Source of the DNA: Planctomyces sp. SH-PL62
GTDB taxonomy: Bacteria; Planctomycetota; Planctomycetia; Planctomycetales; Planctomycetaceae
Direction of reading: 5' to 3'
Assembly: GCA_945905295.1 (NCBI GenBank)
Contig: CAMDPX010000051.1
Location: 1-36,639 of the forward strand
DNA: 36,639 nucleotides
This document shows positions 23,105 through 31,442 of this stretch, one piece after another. The position numbers were made by a program, and so were the translations under genes. How positions within the stretch are numbered: the stretch's first letter is position 1; each line of letters opens with the position of its first letter. The notes under the pieces are model-generated. The model saw only the letters and a program-made list of their open reading frames with translations, made no database searches and was not told the origin of the DNA.

Positions 23105-24904
23105 TCAGCGCAGCCCTCCTGCGACGATTCGGCCGGAGCGGGCAATCTCCATTTCCGAGAGCACCAGATGAATGGCCTCTTGCTCGCCGGAGCAGGTCAC
23201 GGTGGCACCCAACCTTCGCAGCTTGCGATGCAGTTTCGCGACCTCATCGCGCATCTGGATCTGCTCGGCGGCGGCCATGAGGTCGTCGATCGAGTTCGAT
23301 TTGTGGATGGTCGAAGCGGTGGTCGGCCTGCGGAATGTCGGGGAGGGGCAGACGAAGGCCGCGCGATGATGACGTCCCAAGGCCATCTTCACCGCCGGCA
23401 GAAGATGTTTGATGTCGGATGCGTGCTCCAACAGATTGGCGAACACCACAAAGACTTCGTTGTCACGAGCATGACTGACCGCTTTCACCAGCGAGTCACT
23501 CAGCAGATTCATTCGCGCATGGTGAGCGATCTGCTGGTCAGCTTCGGCGACGGGTTCCATCCAGGCGATGCCGGACTGATCGAGAAACCGCTGAATGTGC
23601 TCCGCCATGTAGGCCGCATGGTGAACCAGTCGCACTTGCTGCGCGGCCGAAAGTTGGAAGACCTCGGCCAGCACACCCGCCAGCAAGAAATGTTCGCGAA
23701 AGCGACGACGGCTGTGTGGGAACATTGGCCACAGCGTGAACGGCACTTGATTGACGCGGTTGTCGAGCAATTCCGGATACCGCTCGCCTGCTAGGCTCAG
23801 CGCCGCACTGATCATTCGCGGCGAGAGCGGGGGCGGGGGCAACGGGGGGTTGATCGAGAAGTCCGCCAGTGCATCGAGCAACCGATAGAAGCCTCGCTCT
23901 CCCGTGAGCGCTGGCAATCGCCGAGTCTCCCGTTCATCGAACAACATGGCACCCACCGGATCGCCCACCGAGATCGCGGCCCGTGCAACGCTCGCCGCCA
24001 CAAAGGTCATCTGATCGAGCAACCGGAATCCGAATCCTCCCAACCGAGTCTCCATCGAACCATCGACGAACAACTGCACGCGCACGGGGACTTCGGATTC
24101 GTATTGCCGAGTCATCAGCTTGTCGCGGCGAGCCGACACCTTCCACGCGATTGCTTTCGGCGGATCACCCACGACGTACTCGCGCAGTTCGAGCAATTCC
24201 GAACCGAGTCCCGATCGTTGCAGACGATGAATGCCGTGCTGTGGCAGCGAGTTGGTCCGCTTAACCAGCGGCTGCACATCGCCCGCCACCGCGAAGGCCG
24301 GCAGCACGCGAAACGTCTGCGAAAGGCTGATGAACCGCTCGGCGAGGAAAAACCCCTGAGCGTCTTGCAGGCGGAGCCGAACTCCCGGAAGCGTGACCTC
24401 TCCGGCAGCACGGACTCGGACAAGATATTCCAGCGTGACCGATGTCGTGCGAAACCGCAGCTCGAACTGATTGCCGCTGAGTCGTTGGTCAGCGTGGTTT
24501 CTCGAAAGAACCTCAATGTTCTCCGGGATGACATCGTGGATGAGCACAACAGGACTGAGCCGCAGGGCGCTCGCCCCGGTTCGGGATGGTTCGAACCGGA
24601 CGCTAGCGCGTTCCGGCTGATCTTTGCCAAAGCGTCCGGGCTTCCAGGTCACCTTCACGGCGATCGTCGCGGTTCGCCCGGCCCACAAGCGTCCGGTTGG
24701 TTCGGAGAGGCCGTTGACCGTGCGCTCGATCTGAAGACGAGGAAGTTCGCCCCGGACACGCCAGCAGAACAGTGCCCACTCCGCCGCCAACCACAGGAGG
24801 ACCGACAGGGACAGCAGCGACAACTCTGGGGCTTTCTGCAACACGCCGAGAAACAACCCGATCATGGCAGGCAGGGTCATCCAGCGGCCGCGAGCCGTCA
24901 TCAT
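23105..24904 (-). CDS. DUF58-domain membrane protein (module A)
   Basis: The 599-aa product has two N-terminal hydrophobic segments (about 10-22 and 29-46), a beta-sandwich, then the DUF58 signature REYVVGDPPKAIAWKVSARR at about 255-275. The following VWA-like start is FVDGSMETR, where the usual third MIDAS residue (DxSxS) is replaced by Glu, so metal binding may be altered. I chose the ATG at 24904, part of an ATGATG in the downstream copy of a 34-bp duplication; an earlier ATGATG (24969) is out of frame. The element 24556-24620 is translated as PERASVRF through RTGASALRL. Confidence 0.88.
   Translation of the reverse strand: MMTARGRWMTLPAMIGLFLGVLQKAPELSLLSLSVLLWLAAEWALFCWRVRGELPRLQIERTVNGLSEPTGRLWAGRTATIAVKVTWKPGRFGKDQPERASVRFEPSRTGASALRLSPVVLIHDVIPENIEVLSRNHADQRLSGNQFELRFRTTSVTLEYLVRVRAAGEVTLPGVRLRLQDAQGFFLAERFISLSQTFRVLPAFAVAGDVQPLVKRTNSLPQHGIHRLQRSGLGSELLELREYVVGDPPKAIAWKVSARRDKLMTRQYESEVPVRVQLFVDGSMETRLGGFGFRLLDQMTFVAASVARAAISVGDPVGAMLFDERETRRLPALTGERGFYRLLDALADFSINPPLPPPPLSPRMISAALSLAGERYPELLDNRVNQVPFTLWPMFPHSRRRFREHFLLAGVLAEVFQLSAAQQVRLVHHAAYMAEHIQRFLDQSGIAWMEPVAEADQQIAHHARMNLLSDSLVKAVSHARDNEVFVVFANLLEHASDIKHLLPAVKMALGRHHRAAFVCPSPTFRRPTTASTIHKSNSIDDLMAAAEQIQMRDEVAKLHRKLRRLGATVTCSGEQEAIHLVLSEMEIARSGRIVAGGLR
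24556..24620. repeat. Inverted repeat doublet, family IV, in frame in the DUF58 gene
   Basis: The right arm 24592-24620 (GAACCGGACGCTAGCGCGTT core) closely matches that at 20230-20258. The left arm, 24556-24583, is degenerate. The minus-strand frame (QPERASVRF) differs from that of the DUF4175-type copy (ISRNALASGS). Confidence 0.82.
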
Positions 24905-24988
24905 CGAACCGTCCCCCTCACGAAAACGGTCGGGACGGAGTCCCAACCTACGACGCGAGCCGTCATCATCGGCCGGTCCCCCTCACGG
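24889..24988. repeat. 34-bp duplication flanking a single GTAG-family V hairpin unit at the MoxR-DUF58 junction
   Basis: CGCGAGCCGTCATCATCG and the following 16 bp occur at 24889-24922 and again at 24954-24987, with three mismatches. Between them lies 24923-24953, one arm of family V with CTAC at 24948-24951. Each copy contains TGATG/ATGATG stop-start overlap sequence. The upstream copy carries the MoxR stop; its ATGATG opens a 22-codon ORF (24901-24969) whose TGA overlaps the ATGATG that starts the DUF58 gene. Confidence 0.9.
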
Positions 24989-25949
24989 GATCGGTATGCA
25001 GAACGGGGACGGACTTGATGAGTTGTTTCACCACATCTTCGATCGAGCGTCCATCCATTTCCGATTCGGGCTTGAGGATGAGCCGGTGCGAGAGGACTGG
25101 CAGGCAGACCGATTGAATGTCCTTGTGAGTCAGAAAATTTCGTCCCTGAAGCAGCGCGTGAGCGCGAGCCGCCTTCATCAGGTTGATGGCCGCTCGCGGA
25201 CTGGCACCCAGCGCGAGGTCGGGATGCTGACGGCTCTTTCGCGCCAGATCGATGATGTATTCCTGCAACTCGCGCGATCCAAACACGGTGTCGAGTTGCT
25301 GCTGAATACTCACGATCTCTTCCGCGCTCGTGACCGGCTCCAACTTCACGGCGGTGCGGCTGTGAAGCGTGAGCATGTCAATCTCCTGCTCGCGTTCGGG
25401 ATAGCCGACTTGAACGCGAAACAGAAACCGATCCAACTGGGCTTCCGGCAGGCGATAGACCCCTTCTTGCTCGATCGGGTTTTGTGTCGCCAGCACCATG
25501 AATGGTTCGGGCAGCGGCAGCGTCTTCCCTTCGATGGTGACCTGTCGCTCCTGCATCCCTTCGAGCAGCGCCGACTGCGTCCGAGCCGGAGCACGGTTCA
25601 ATTCATCGGCCAGCAGCAATTGGCAGAAGATCGGCCCCTTCCGCAGCACGAAGTCGCTCGTCTGCCGATCCAAGACCTGCGTTCCGGTGACATCCGAGGG
25701 AAGCAGATCGGGAGTGAACTGCACTCGCTCGAAATGAATTCCCAGCACGGTTGAGAACGAACGGCAGAGTGTGGTCTTGGCCGTGCCGGGAACCCCCTCC
25801 AACAGCACGTGTCCTCCGGCGATCAGCGCCATCAGCAATTGGTCGGTCGCATCGCCAAGTCCCACGACAACCTGCTCGACGGCCCGTTGTGTTCGTTCGC
25901 GAAGATCACTGACACGCAGAGCAAGTTGATCAAGGCTGGGTGATGACAC
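24966..25949 (-). CDS. MoxR-family AAA+ ATPase (module A)
   Basis: The 327-aa product has Walker A GVPGTAKT (52-59), Walker B LLLADE (111-116), sensor 1 ATQNPIEQEG and PEAQLDRF. It is a MoxR-proper ATPase expected to act on the VWA-like fold of the DUF58 protein encoded next. The start is a GTG at 25949; no ATG precedes the P-loop at a suitable place. Its stop lies in the first copy of the 34-bp duplication. It is clearly distinct from the module B MoxR in loops and C-terminus, so the two are old paralogues, not a recent copy. Confidence 0.95.
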   Translation of the reverse strand: MSSPSLDQLALRVSDLRERTQRAVEQVVVGLGDATDQLLMALIAGGHVLLEGVPGTAKTTLCRSFSTVLGIHFERVQFTPDLLPSDVTGTQVLDRQTSDFVLRKGPIFCQLLLADELNRAPARTQSALLEGMQERQVTIEGKTLPLPEPFMVLATQNPIEQEGVYRLPEAQLDRFLFRVQVGYPEREQEIDMLTLHSRTAVKLEPVTSAEEIVSIQQQLDTVFGSRELQEYIIDLARKSRQHPDLALGASPRAAINLMKAARAHALLQGRNFLTHKDIQSVCLPVLSHRLILKPESEMDGRSIEDVVKQLIKSVPVLHTDPVRGTGR

Positions 25950-26046
25950 GAAGTGGGGTTCTCATGTGTTGAGGGGGCGGAGGTTAAAGACTCTAAGGCA
26001 GCAGGTAGGAAATAAACTACCGACTCGTTCGTCGGTTCAATTCTTC

Positions 26047-26259
26047 GGCCCAAAGGGCCATCTCTTCTCCCAGCCAGGGCCAACGGCCCTGGAATGGAGA
26101 GTCACACATTTCTTCTGAGGCCCAACGGGCCGGTCGTTCCATTTCTGATCTATCGCATAAGGTCGAAATGAATGGTCGGCCCGTTGGGCCTGCACTTCAT
26201 CGGGCACCACACCCAGGGCCGTTGGCCCTGGCTGGACGAACGAATGGCCCGTTGGGCCG
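26047..26259. repeat. Cluster of six hairpins arranged as one large inverted repeat
   Basis: Within the 382-bp gap between the DUF4350 and MoxR genes, hairpins lie at 26047-26059, 26074-26092, 26119-26131, 26178-26190, 26213-26231 and 26247-26259, all built from GGCCC and CCAGGGCC arms. The first three are mirrored by the last three, so the whole 213 bp could form one branched cruciform. No protein is supported here. The flanks, 25950-26046 and 26260-26331, show nothing recognisable. Confidence 0.9.
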
Positions 26260-26331
26260 GAGAGCCGCCTCTATCACGTCGTTGACGATGCTGGTACTTC
26301 ATTTCCAACGGGCTGCCTAATTTGCTCACAA

Positions 26332-27807
26332 TCATTCGACACGACCGGCGGTGTGCGTCGCGTTGAGCAGCACCTCGCGATGCAAGCCTCTCAAGGAGTG
26401 AATCAACAAACCAATCTGTTGCAAGCGGCGCGAGGAAATATGAGGCGCGTCAGAACTGGCGGCAAGTTCGATGAGGCTCGTCAATTCGCGCCGCTGCGAC
26501 GCGCTCATTCTTTCCAGCGAAGGCTGGATCGCGGGGTTGTCCAGGCAATGCCAACTATCAGGACTCAGTGGGGCACCGGCTGATAGTTCCAGGCAGAAAT
26601 CGCGAGCCAGCATCTGTGCGGCCTCACCATATTGACGGCCCTGATCCTCATTCCCGTTGAGCAGAGCCAGTGCCGTTTTCATGGTGCGAGCGGACGGAGA
26701 CGGCGGGTTCACAGCCGCCGTGTGTTTCATCTTGAGGGTCAGCCAGGCCGCCATGATCGCGACCAATCCGACCAAAACGATCCATGTATAGAGTCGTCGA
26801 TTGAGCGGACGCGGCTGGTTGATGAGCGCTTCATTCAAGATGTTCGACTCTTCGACATTTTGAATGACCGAGTTGGCCAGGCGGAGCGCCGACTCCAACG
26901 TCGGCTTCGGAGGCGGAGCGTTTTGAATCGGAACGGACAACGGCATCGACCTCTGAAGTTCCGGCTTTGCAGTCTGTTGGAGGAGCGGGCTCGCGCGGTA
27001 ACTCGGCAACGGCCGGCCATCCACGAGGAAGACCAAGCGACGCTTCTCGCCGCGACACAACAACTCGCTGACACGAATCGCGAACAGGGCGTTGTCCCCA
27101 TGCCACAGCATGCTGTTGGTAAAGAGGCTCGGATCAGCCGCAACAATCGTCGTTCCCGCATCCGGTAAGCCACTGAGACTGGCGGCAATCAACGGCTGTC
27201 CGCGACATCGCCGCGGCGAACAAGTTTCCGGGACGGTGGCGAGAACTTCCCAGCTCATCCCTTGGGAGGGATGCAACACCAACCATCCCGATCGATTGAC
27301 GATGAGTTCGCTCAACCCCTTCATCAGCGGATGGGAACGTTCCAAATTGGCCACTCGCAGACAGTCCGAATGGCCTTGGTACTGGATCGCCGAGTCCTCA
27401 GAGGTGATGGAGGTCGAAGTAAAGCTCGCGATGCCACCGATCGAGGCGGTGCTGTCGAAGGCCATCAGGATCGTTCCGCCTCGTTCCGCGAATGTCGAAA
27501 GTTTTTCGGCGTAGGCAGCGTTAGCGCGACCCTGTTTCCCAATCATGACAATGACCGAGTCCCGGGGCGACGCGAGCGACGCATCGAGCGACCCCGCGAC
27601 CTGCAGACCCCGCTCCTCCAGAAGCATCTGGAACAACTCATGACGAAAGTGCCATTCGGAATTCAGCGCCGCCTCCGCAGACTCTCCATCGACTTTTTCC
27701 TGCGCGAAGGCGTTCGATGCCGGAATGATCGCGAACAGAAGCGACATCAGCAGGCGAGCAATCGCCACAGAACCTGCTCGATGGATAATCGGACTTCGTG
27801 TTGCCAT
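26332..27807 (-). CDS. DUF4350-domain membrane protein
   Basis: The 491-aa product has a signal-like N-terminus (ARLLMSLLFAIIPASNAFA). A DUF4350 region (about 50-270) includes the glutamine-amidotransferase-like strands VIVMIGKQG and GGTILMAFDS, and the phrase VAADPSLFTNSMLWHGDNA. A membrane helix (YTWIVLVGLVAIMAAWLTL) lies near 350 and a helical cytoplasmic tail follows. DUF4350 is a standard companion of DUF4129, MoxR and DUF58. It starts 22 bp after the DUF4129 stop, and MoxR follows after a hairpin-rich gap. Confidence 0.88.
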   Translation of the reverse strand: MATRSPIIHRAGSVAIARLLMSLLFAIIPASNAFAQEKVDGESAEAALNSEWHFRHELFQMLLEERGLQVAGSLDASLASPRDSVIVMIGKQGRANAAYAEKLSTFAERGGTILMAFDSTASIGGIASFTSTSITSEDSAIQYQGHSDCLRVANLERSHPLMKGLSELIVNRSGWLVLHPSQGMSWEVLATVPETCSPRRCRGQPLIAASLSGLPDAGTTIVAADPSLFTNSMLWHGDNALFAIRVSELLCRGEKRRLVFLVDGRPLPSYRASPLLQQTAKPELQRSMPLSVPIQNAPPPKPTLESALRLANSVIQNVEESNILNEALINQPRPLNRRLYTWIVLVGLVAIMAAWLTLKMKHTAAVNPPSPSARTMKTALALLNGNEDQGRQYGEAAQMLARDFCLELSAGAPLSPDSWHCLDNPAIQPSLERMSASQRRELTSLIELAASSDAPHISSRRLQQIGLLIHSLRGLHREVLLNATHTAGRVE

Positions 27808-27829
27808 ACCGATTCGTCCGCCCGCATTC

Positions 27830-29719
27830 TCAGCCGAGGTATTTGGCCCTGCTCACGTTTTCCAATTCGCGGCGAGCGCTGCCGATTTGATCGGGAGTCA
27901 ATTCCGCTTCATCGGGAAGGTAGCGTGCGAGTTCATACAAATCCGCCAGCACCTGGATCGAAGGCTTCAAATCCGGAGTGGTGTCCGCGACTTGCCGCTC
28001 CACTTCGCGATGAGTCCACCAAGTTGGAACGGACATGTCCGATTGCAGCGCGTACTGATGAAAAGCTCGCACGACATCCTCGCGAGTGCGGATGTCGGCT
28101 GATGACGTCACTTCACCAACAGAGTTCGACCTTCGTAGCAACTTCGATTCTTTGACCGCCGTCACCACTCGCGGCAAGAAGTACCAAACGAAACCCAGTG
28201 CCGCGAGCAGCAGCAACAACGGTCCCGTTGATCGCGACGTCGCGCTTGGTGAATCAGACGATCCGCTGGAAGATCTCTCCTGCCGAGGCCGAGCGTTTCG
28301 CGGTTGTGCATCCGGTGCGGCCGCCATTTCCTTGAAGACATTGCCCACCGATTCAATCACCCCTCCCGCAGTCGAGCGACGTTCGGGTCCGGGCGGCGGA
28401 GTCGATGGTTGAGGAGTCGCGGCTGTCGCCGGCGTCTGATTCGACGATGGAGCGGGAACCTGGGACGCTTCACGAGCAACATCCTTGCGGAGTCCATCGA
28501 ACAATCGGTTGATCGACTTCTCAAATCCCGACAAGGATCCATTGCCCGGATCCTGGCCCCCGGCAGATGCTCCGGCCGAGCCGTCTGGTGCAGCCCGGCT
28601 CGCCTCACGCGTTTGATCAATCATTTTTCGCAGCGTTTGAGCAAATCCGTTTTGCTGCAACTCCGATCGGACATCCAACTGTGGCGACTTCGGGCTAGCG
28701 ACTTCGGGAGTGTCTGCTGGTGTCGATGACGGCGGCGCGGCCGGCTTTTCACGAATTGGATTCTCTGGCTGCGATCTTGATGGCTTGAAGACACCACTCC
28801 CGGCATCGAGCTTCTCACTCTCATGACCGAGCGCTGACTGCCCGAATGGTTTTCGAGTTGTCTCCGAGTCGCGCGGCGGGAACTTCAATTCATTTCGCGG
28901 ATCACGCATGAGCGCTTCGAGTTCGCTCCGCGCACGATCAAGGCTGGTCATCGGTTCGTCGTCGCGAAATTCCGGAACGCGCGGTCCCTTAACATTTCGC
29001 TCGGCATCCGTCGGCGAAATCTCGGACGGCTTCGGTTTGTCAGCCGGCGGTGCAGGCTCAACACGCTCACGATCGGGGTTCGCTGGTTTGAGCGGTTCAT
29101 TCCGCTGGCGACCGGCTTGTTGAAGCAATCGTTTCATCAACTCTTGAGCGGCCGGCGGCATCGCCGACAAATCCGGAGCCGGTCCAGCAAGGGGCGCGGT
29201 CGAGTCCGACGGGATCGGCACGCTCTTGGAATCGCCCGTCTCCTTCCGTGGAGACAGTTTTCCATTCTGCGAAAACTGTTTGAGCAACTGCCGCACCTGC
29301 TCCTGCACTGCGGGGTCGGACATCATCTTGAGAAGCTGCTCGGAAGAAGGACCGTCTGGCTTCGGAAGAACAGTCCCCTGAGGAACGGATTCGGAGAACT
29401 GCTTCATCGCACTCAGCAGAGCATTGAGTTGCTCCGGATCAATTTTTGGAGTCGCAGACGTGTCACTTCCCAATTCGCCTGCGGCCATCAACCCCCGCAG
29501 TTGCTGTAGCCACTGCACCTGCTGCTTGAGATCGGTGGAAGCTCCCTCCGGCAACGGCAGCAATCGCTGCGAGGAAGTCTCGACCGGAGAGCCCGCAGGA
29601 GTGCTTGGACGGCTTCGCTCCTGAGCGGATGCCGGTGAGAACTCCATGCCCTGCCAGCAGGCAAGGCTGAGCACCGACAAGAACACGGTGCGACGGATTC
29701 GTTTTTCAACCAAGCTCAT
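27830..29719 (-). CDS. DUF4129-domain protein, first gene of module A
   Basis: The 629-aa product has a signal-like N-terminus (VFLSVLSLACWQG) and a long low-complexity region rich in Pro, Ser and Gln (about 30-490). A membrane helix (LLLLLAALGFVWYFLPRVV, near 505-523) precedes a C-terminal DUF4129 domain with VVRAFHQYAL, VPTWWTHREV and LADLYELARYLPDEAEL. DUF4129 domains adjoin transglutaminase or DUF4350 genes in MoxR clusters. The linker is unusually long and repeats KPS/PSEI-type motifs. The gap upstream (29720-29885) probably holds the module promoter, but no clear -35/-10 pair was found. Confidence 0.85.
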   Translation of the reverse strand: MSLVEKRIRRTVFLSVLSLACWQGMEFSPASAQERSRPSTPAGSPVETSSQRLLPLPEGASTDLKQQVQWLQQLRGLMAAGELGSDTSATPKIDPEQLNALLSAMKQFSESVPQGTVLPKPDGPSSEQLLKMMSDPAVQEQVRQLLKQFSQNGKLSPRKETGDSKSVPIPSDSTAPLAGPAPDLSAMPPAAQELMKRLLQQAGRQRNEPLKPANPDRERVEPAPPADKPKPSEISPTDAERNVKGPRVPEFRDDEPMTSLDRARSELEALMRDPRNELKFPPRDSETTRKPFGQSALGHESEKLDAGSGVFKPSRSQPENPIREKPAAPPSSTPADTPEVASPKSPQLDVRSELQQNGFAQTLRKMIDQTREASRAAPDGSAGASAGGQDPGNGSLSGFEKSINRLFDGLRKDVAREASQVPAPSSNQTPATAATPQPSTPPPGPERRSTAGGVIESVGNVFKEMAAAPDAQPRNARPRQERSSSGSSDSPSATSRSTGPLLLLLAALGFVWYFLPRVVTAVKESKLLRRSNSVGEVTSSADIRTREDVVRAFHQYALQSDMSVPTWWTHREVERQVADTTPDLKPSIQVLADLYELARYLPDEAELTPDQIGSARRELENVSRAKYLG

Positions 29720-29885
29720 TGCGTGTGGTCCATGTTGAACGATGCAGCCTCGATCACAGCGTATCGTGGATCACTCCCAAAGCACATGCCTTGTAAAGCA
29801 AGAAGCCGTTGAAGACGAGAGCCAAGTTCTGTCAGTTCCCTCGATCTTGCGGCCAGTGTTCACTCCGCTGCTCGCGAGAACCTGG

Positions 29886-30032
29886 TCAGCCCCGTGATAC
29901 CGAATTCCCATAGAGCCGATTCCTTTTCACCGAGACCGGCCGGCCTTCGACCGTCCAAATCCACATGGTCCCATCGCGAATGAATCGCTGCTCGTCGCGG
30001 TATCGCGCCGCGTTGCTTGGCGGCGGAATCAT
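29886..30032 (-). CDS. 48-aa ORF coupled to the ComEA-like gene
   Basis: The ATG at 30032 overlaps the TGA of the helix-hairpin-helix gene (ATGA). The product contains RYRDEQRFIRDGTMWIWTVE, then GRPVSVKRNRLY, a compact strand-rich pattern with no signal peptide. No family is recognised. Coupling to a real gene and non-random composition support it, but its shortness keeps confidence low. Confidence 0.45.
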   Translation of the reverse strand: MIPPPSNAARYRDEQRFIRDGTMWIWTVEGRPVSVKRNRLYGNSVSRG

Positions 30033-30646
30033 GGCCTCGCCTTCTCCGGCGAGTCCTGCTCGCTCGGCTCGCGCAGGAACGGCCGCATCATCTCCAGTTT
30101 TTTCGGACCGATCCCTTTAACTCGCAACAAATCCTTCGCGCTGCGAAACGGGCCGTTGGCCTTGCGGTCGTCGACGATCTTCTGAGCCGTCACCTCGCCA
30201 ATGCCTTCGATCTGAGTCCACTCGACCCAAGTGGCCGAATTGATGTCGATCCGAAAGTCGTACTGCCGAGCCGGCAATCGATCGAGTTCAATGGGCCGCA
30301 TCCCCCAGCCACCCAGCGTCACCCAGTGATACCCACTGAGCGCCAAGAACACCGCCGCAAAGACGCCGACAAACAACTGATCGTACTTGTCGATCCACAG
30401 CCAACTCTCAGGCACCTTGCCGAACTTCAAAGTGTCGAGCACATTTGCCTGCGGGTCGCTCTGGGCGACGGACGTTGGTTCGGCTGGTCCGGTGGCGGAA
30501 GAGTCGCTTGCAGAGGGACTCGTGCTGCTCATGTTCGCGTCAGCAACCCTGCCGGCCTCGGGACAACCAGCCGAGCCTTCCACCACAGCGGGGCTTGCAA
30601 CAACGTCGCCGGAAGGGGCCGGTGTGGACATGACGATGGCCATCAA
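30029..30646 (-). CDS. Membrane-anchored helix-hairpin-helix (ComEA-like) protein
   Basis: The 205-aa product has a Ser/Ala/Pro-rich N-terminal region and one membrane helix (LFVGVFAAVFLALSGYHWV, about 91-109). Two helix-hairpin-helix motifs follow near the C-terminus: IEGIGEVTAQKIVDDRK and VKGIGPKKLEMMRPF. The order TM then HhH, plus the phrase IDINSATWVEW, matches ComEA-type DNA-binding proteins, though there is no secretion-type signal peptide. It could bind DNA at the membrane; no other competence gene is present nearby. Confidence 0.85.
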   Translation of the reverse strand: MMAIVMSTPAPSGDVVASPAVVEGSAGCPEAGRVADANMSSTSPSASDSSATGPAEPTSVAQSDPQANVLDTLKFGKVPESWLWIDKYDQLFVGVFAAVFLALSGYHWVTLGGWGMRPIELDRLPARQYDFRIDINSATWVEWTQIEGIGEVTAQKIVDDRKANGPFRSAKDLLRVKGIGPKKLEMMRPFLREPSEQDSPEKARP

Positions 30647-30666
30647 CGCGGGTCAATCAGCGGAGT

Positions 30667-31371
30667 TCATTTCTTCGGAAACAACGCACGCACGGGAATC
30701 GGGCCGACGGTCTTGGTGCCGATACGCACCGAAACCGACTCCGTCAGAGAATACGTCCGGGTCACCTCGTAGTCCGCCTTGAGAGCGCTACCCGTCGGAC
30801 GCTGATAAACCTCCAACTGCTGGTCGATCAAGTTGACGATCCAATACTCCGGAATGCGCGCGTGGGCGTAGATGGTTTTCTTCAGGCCTCGATCATCTCG
30901 CAGTGTGGAATCAGAGACCTCGACAACCAACGCCACCTCTTGGGCGATCGGGTGACGGTCGGCATAGTCTTCGGAATCACCGCGAATGATCGCAGCGTCC
31001 GGTTCGGGAACATTGCCAGCACCCAGATGCAATTCCGGTAGCGTGATCGGTTCTTGCGAATCCAAATACCAACCGCTCGGCAGTGCCGCTTCGAGCGTTT
31101 TTCTCGCCAGTCGGGTCGCGATGCGATGCGGCGGATTCTTGGGCATCTTGGGCACCACCATTCCATCCAAGAGCTCGACGGGCTCCCCATCCTTGATGAT
31201 GCCGATGCCAATCATCCGCTGGTATTCATGGTTGGAGAATCTCCGGCCCAGCCAGCGCGATTCCAATGAGATTTGCAAAGGGGTCGCTCGCGCACGGCGC
31301 GAGCCTGCCGCTGGCGGCTTGGAACGCCGCTTCGTCGAAGGAGCATCAAGCGTCTTGAGTACTGCAGTCAT
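30667..31371 (-). CDS. Uma2-family (DUF820) restriction-endonuclease-fold protein
   Basis: The 234-aa product has the Uma2 pattern: VELLDGMVV (E66), the EPDAAII strand with Asp125, the VALVVEVSDST strand with Glu151, and a downstream lysine (K164/K165 in GLKKTIYA). Next are ARIPEYWIVNL and a beta-rich C-terminus. These residues fit a PD-(D/E)XK nuclease core. The N-terminal 35 residues are basic and low in complexity. Uma2 families are abundant in planctomycetes and cyanobacteria; their biological role is not settled. Confidence 0.88.
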   Translation of the reverse strand: MTAVLKTLDAPSTKRRSKPPAAGSRRARATPLQISLESRWLGRRFSNHEYQRMIGIGIIKDGEPVELLDGMVVPKMPKNPPHRIATRLARKTLEAALPSGWYLDSQEPITLPELHLGAGNVPEPDAAIIRGDSEDYADRHPIAQEVALVVEVSDSTLRDDRGLKKTIYAHARIPEYWIVNLIDQQLEVYQRPTGSALKADYEVTRTYSLTESVSVRIGTKTVGPIPVRALFPKK

Positions 31372-31390
31372 CTCACGCTCGCGACAGCCA

Positions 31391-31432
31391 AAAAGTGAGG
31401 ACGGTTCGCCGAAGGCAAACCGTCCTACTTTT
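31391..31432 (-). terminator. Hairpin with T-run after the DUF1549 gene, possibly a single GTAG repeat unit
   Basis: On the minus strand a stem (GTAGGACGGTTT ... AACCGTCC) with a CTTCGG-containing loop is followed by CACTTTTT, 10-50 bp after the stop of the gene at 31443. It fits an intrinsic terminator. It also has GTAG at the foot, so it may be a single REP-like unit of another family used as a terminator. Confidence 0.6.
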
Positions 31433-31442
31433 CATTCGTTGA

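Noticed and set aside
24905-24946. TTG start at 24946 for the DUF58 gene
   Set aside because: The extra 14 residues are translated from the inserted repeat, and the ATGATG at 24904 has the conserved stop/start overlap context.
31286-31325. Small GC-rich hairpins in the N-terminal part of the Uma2 gene
   Set aside because: The arms are only about 8 bp and no second copy was seen in the window, so they could be chance in GC-rich sequence.
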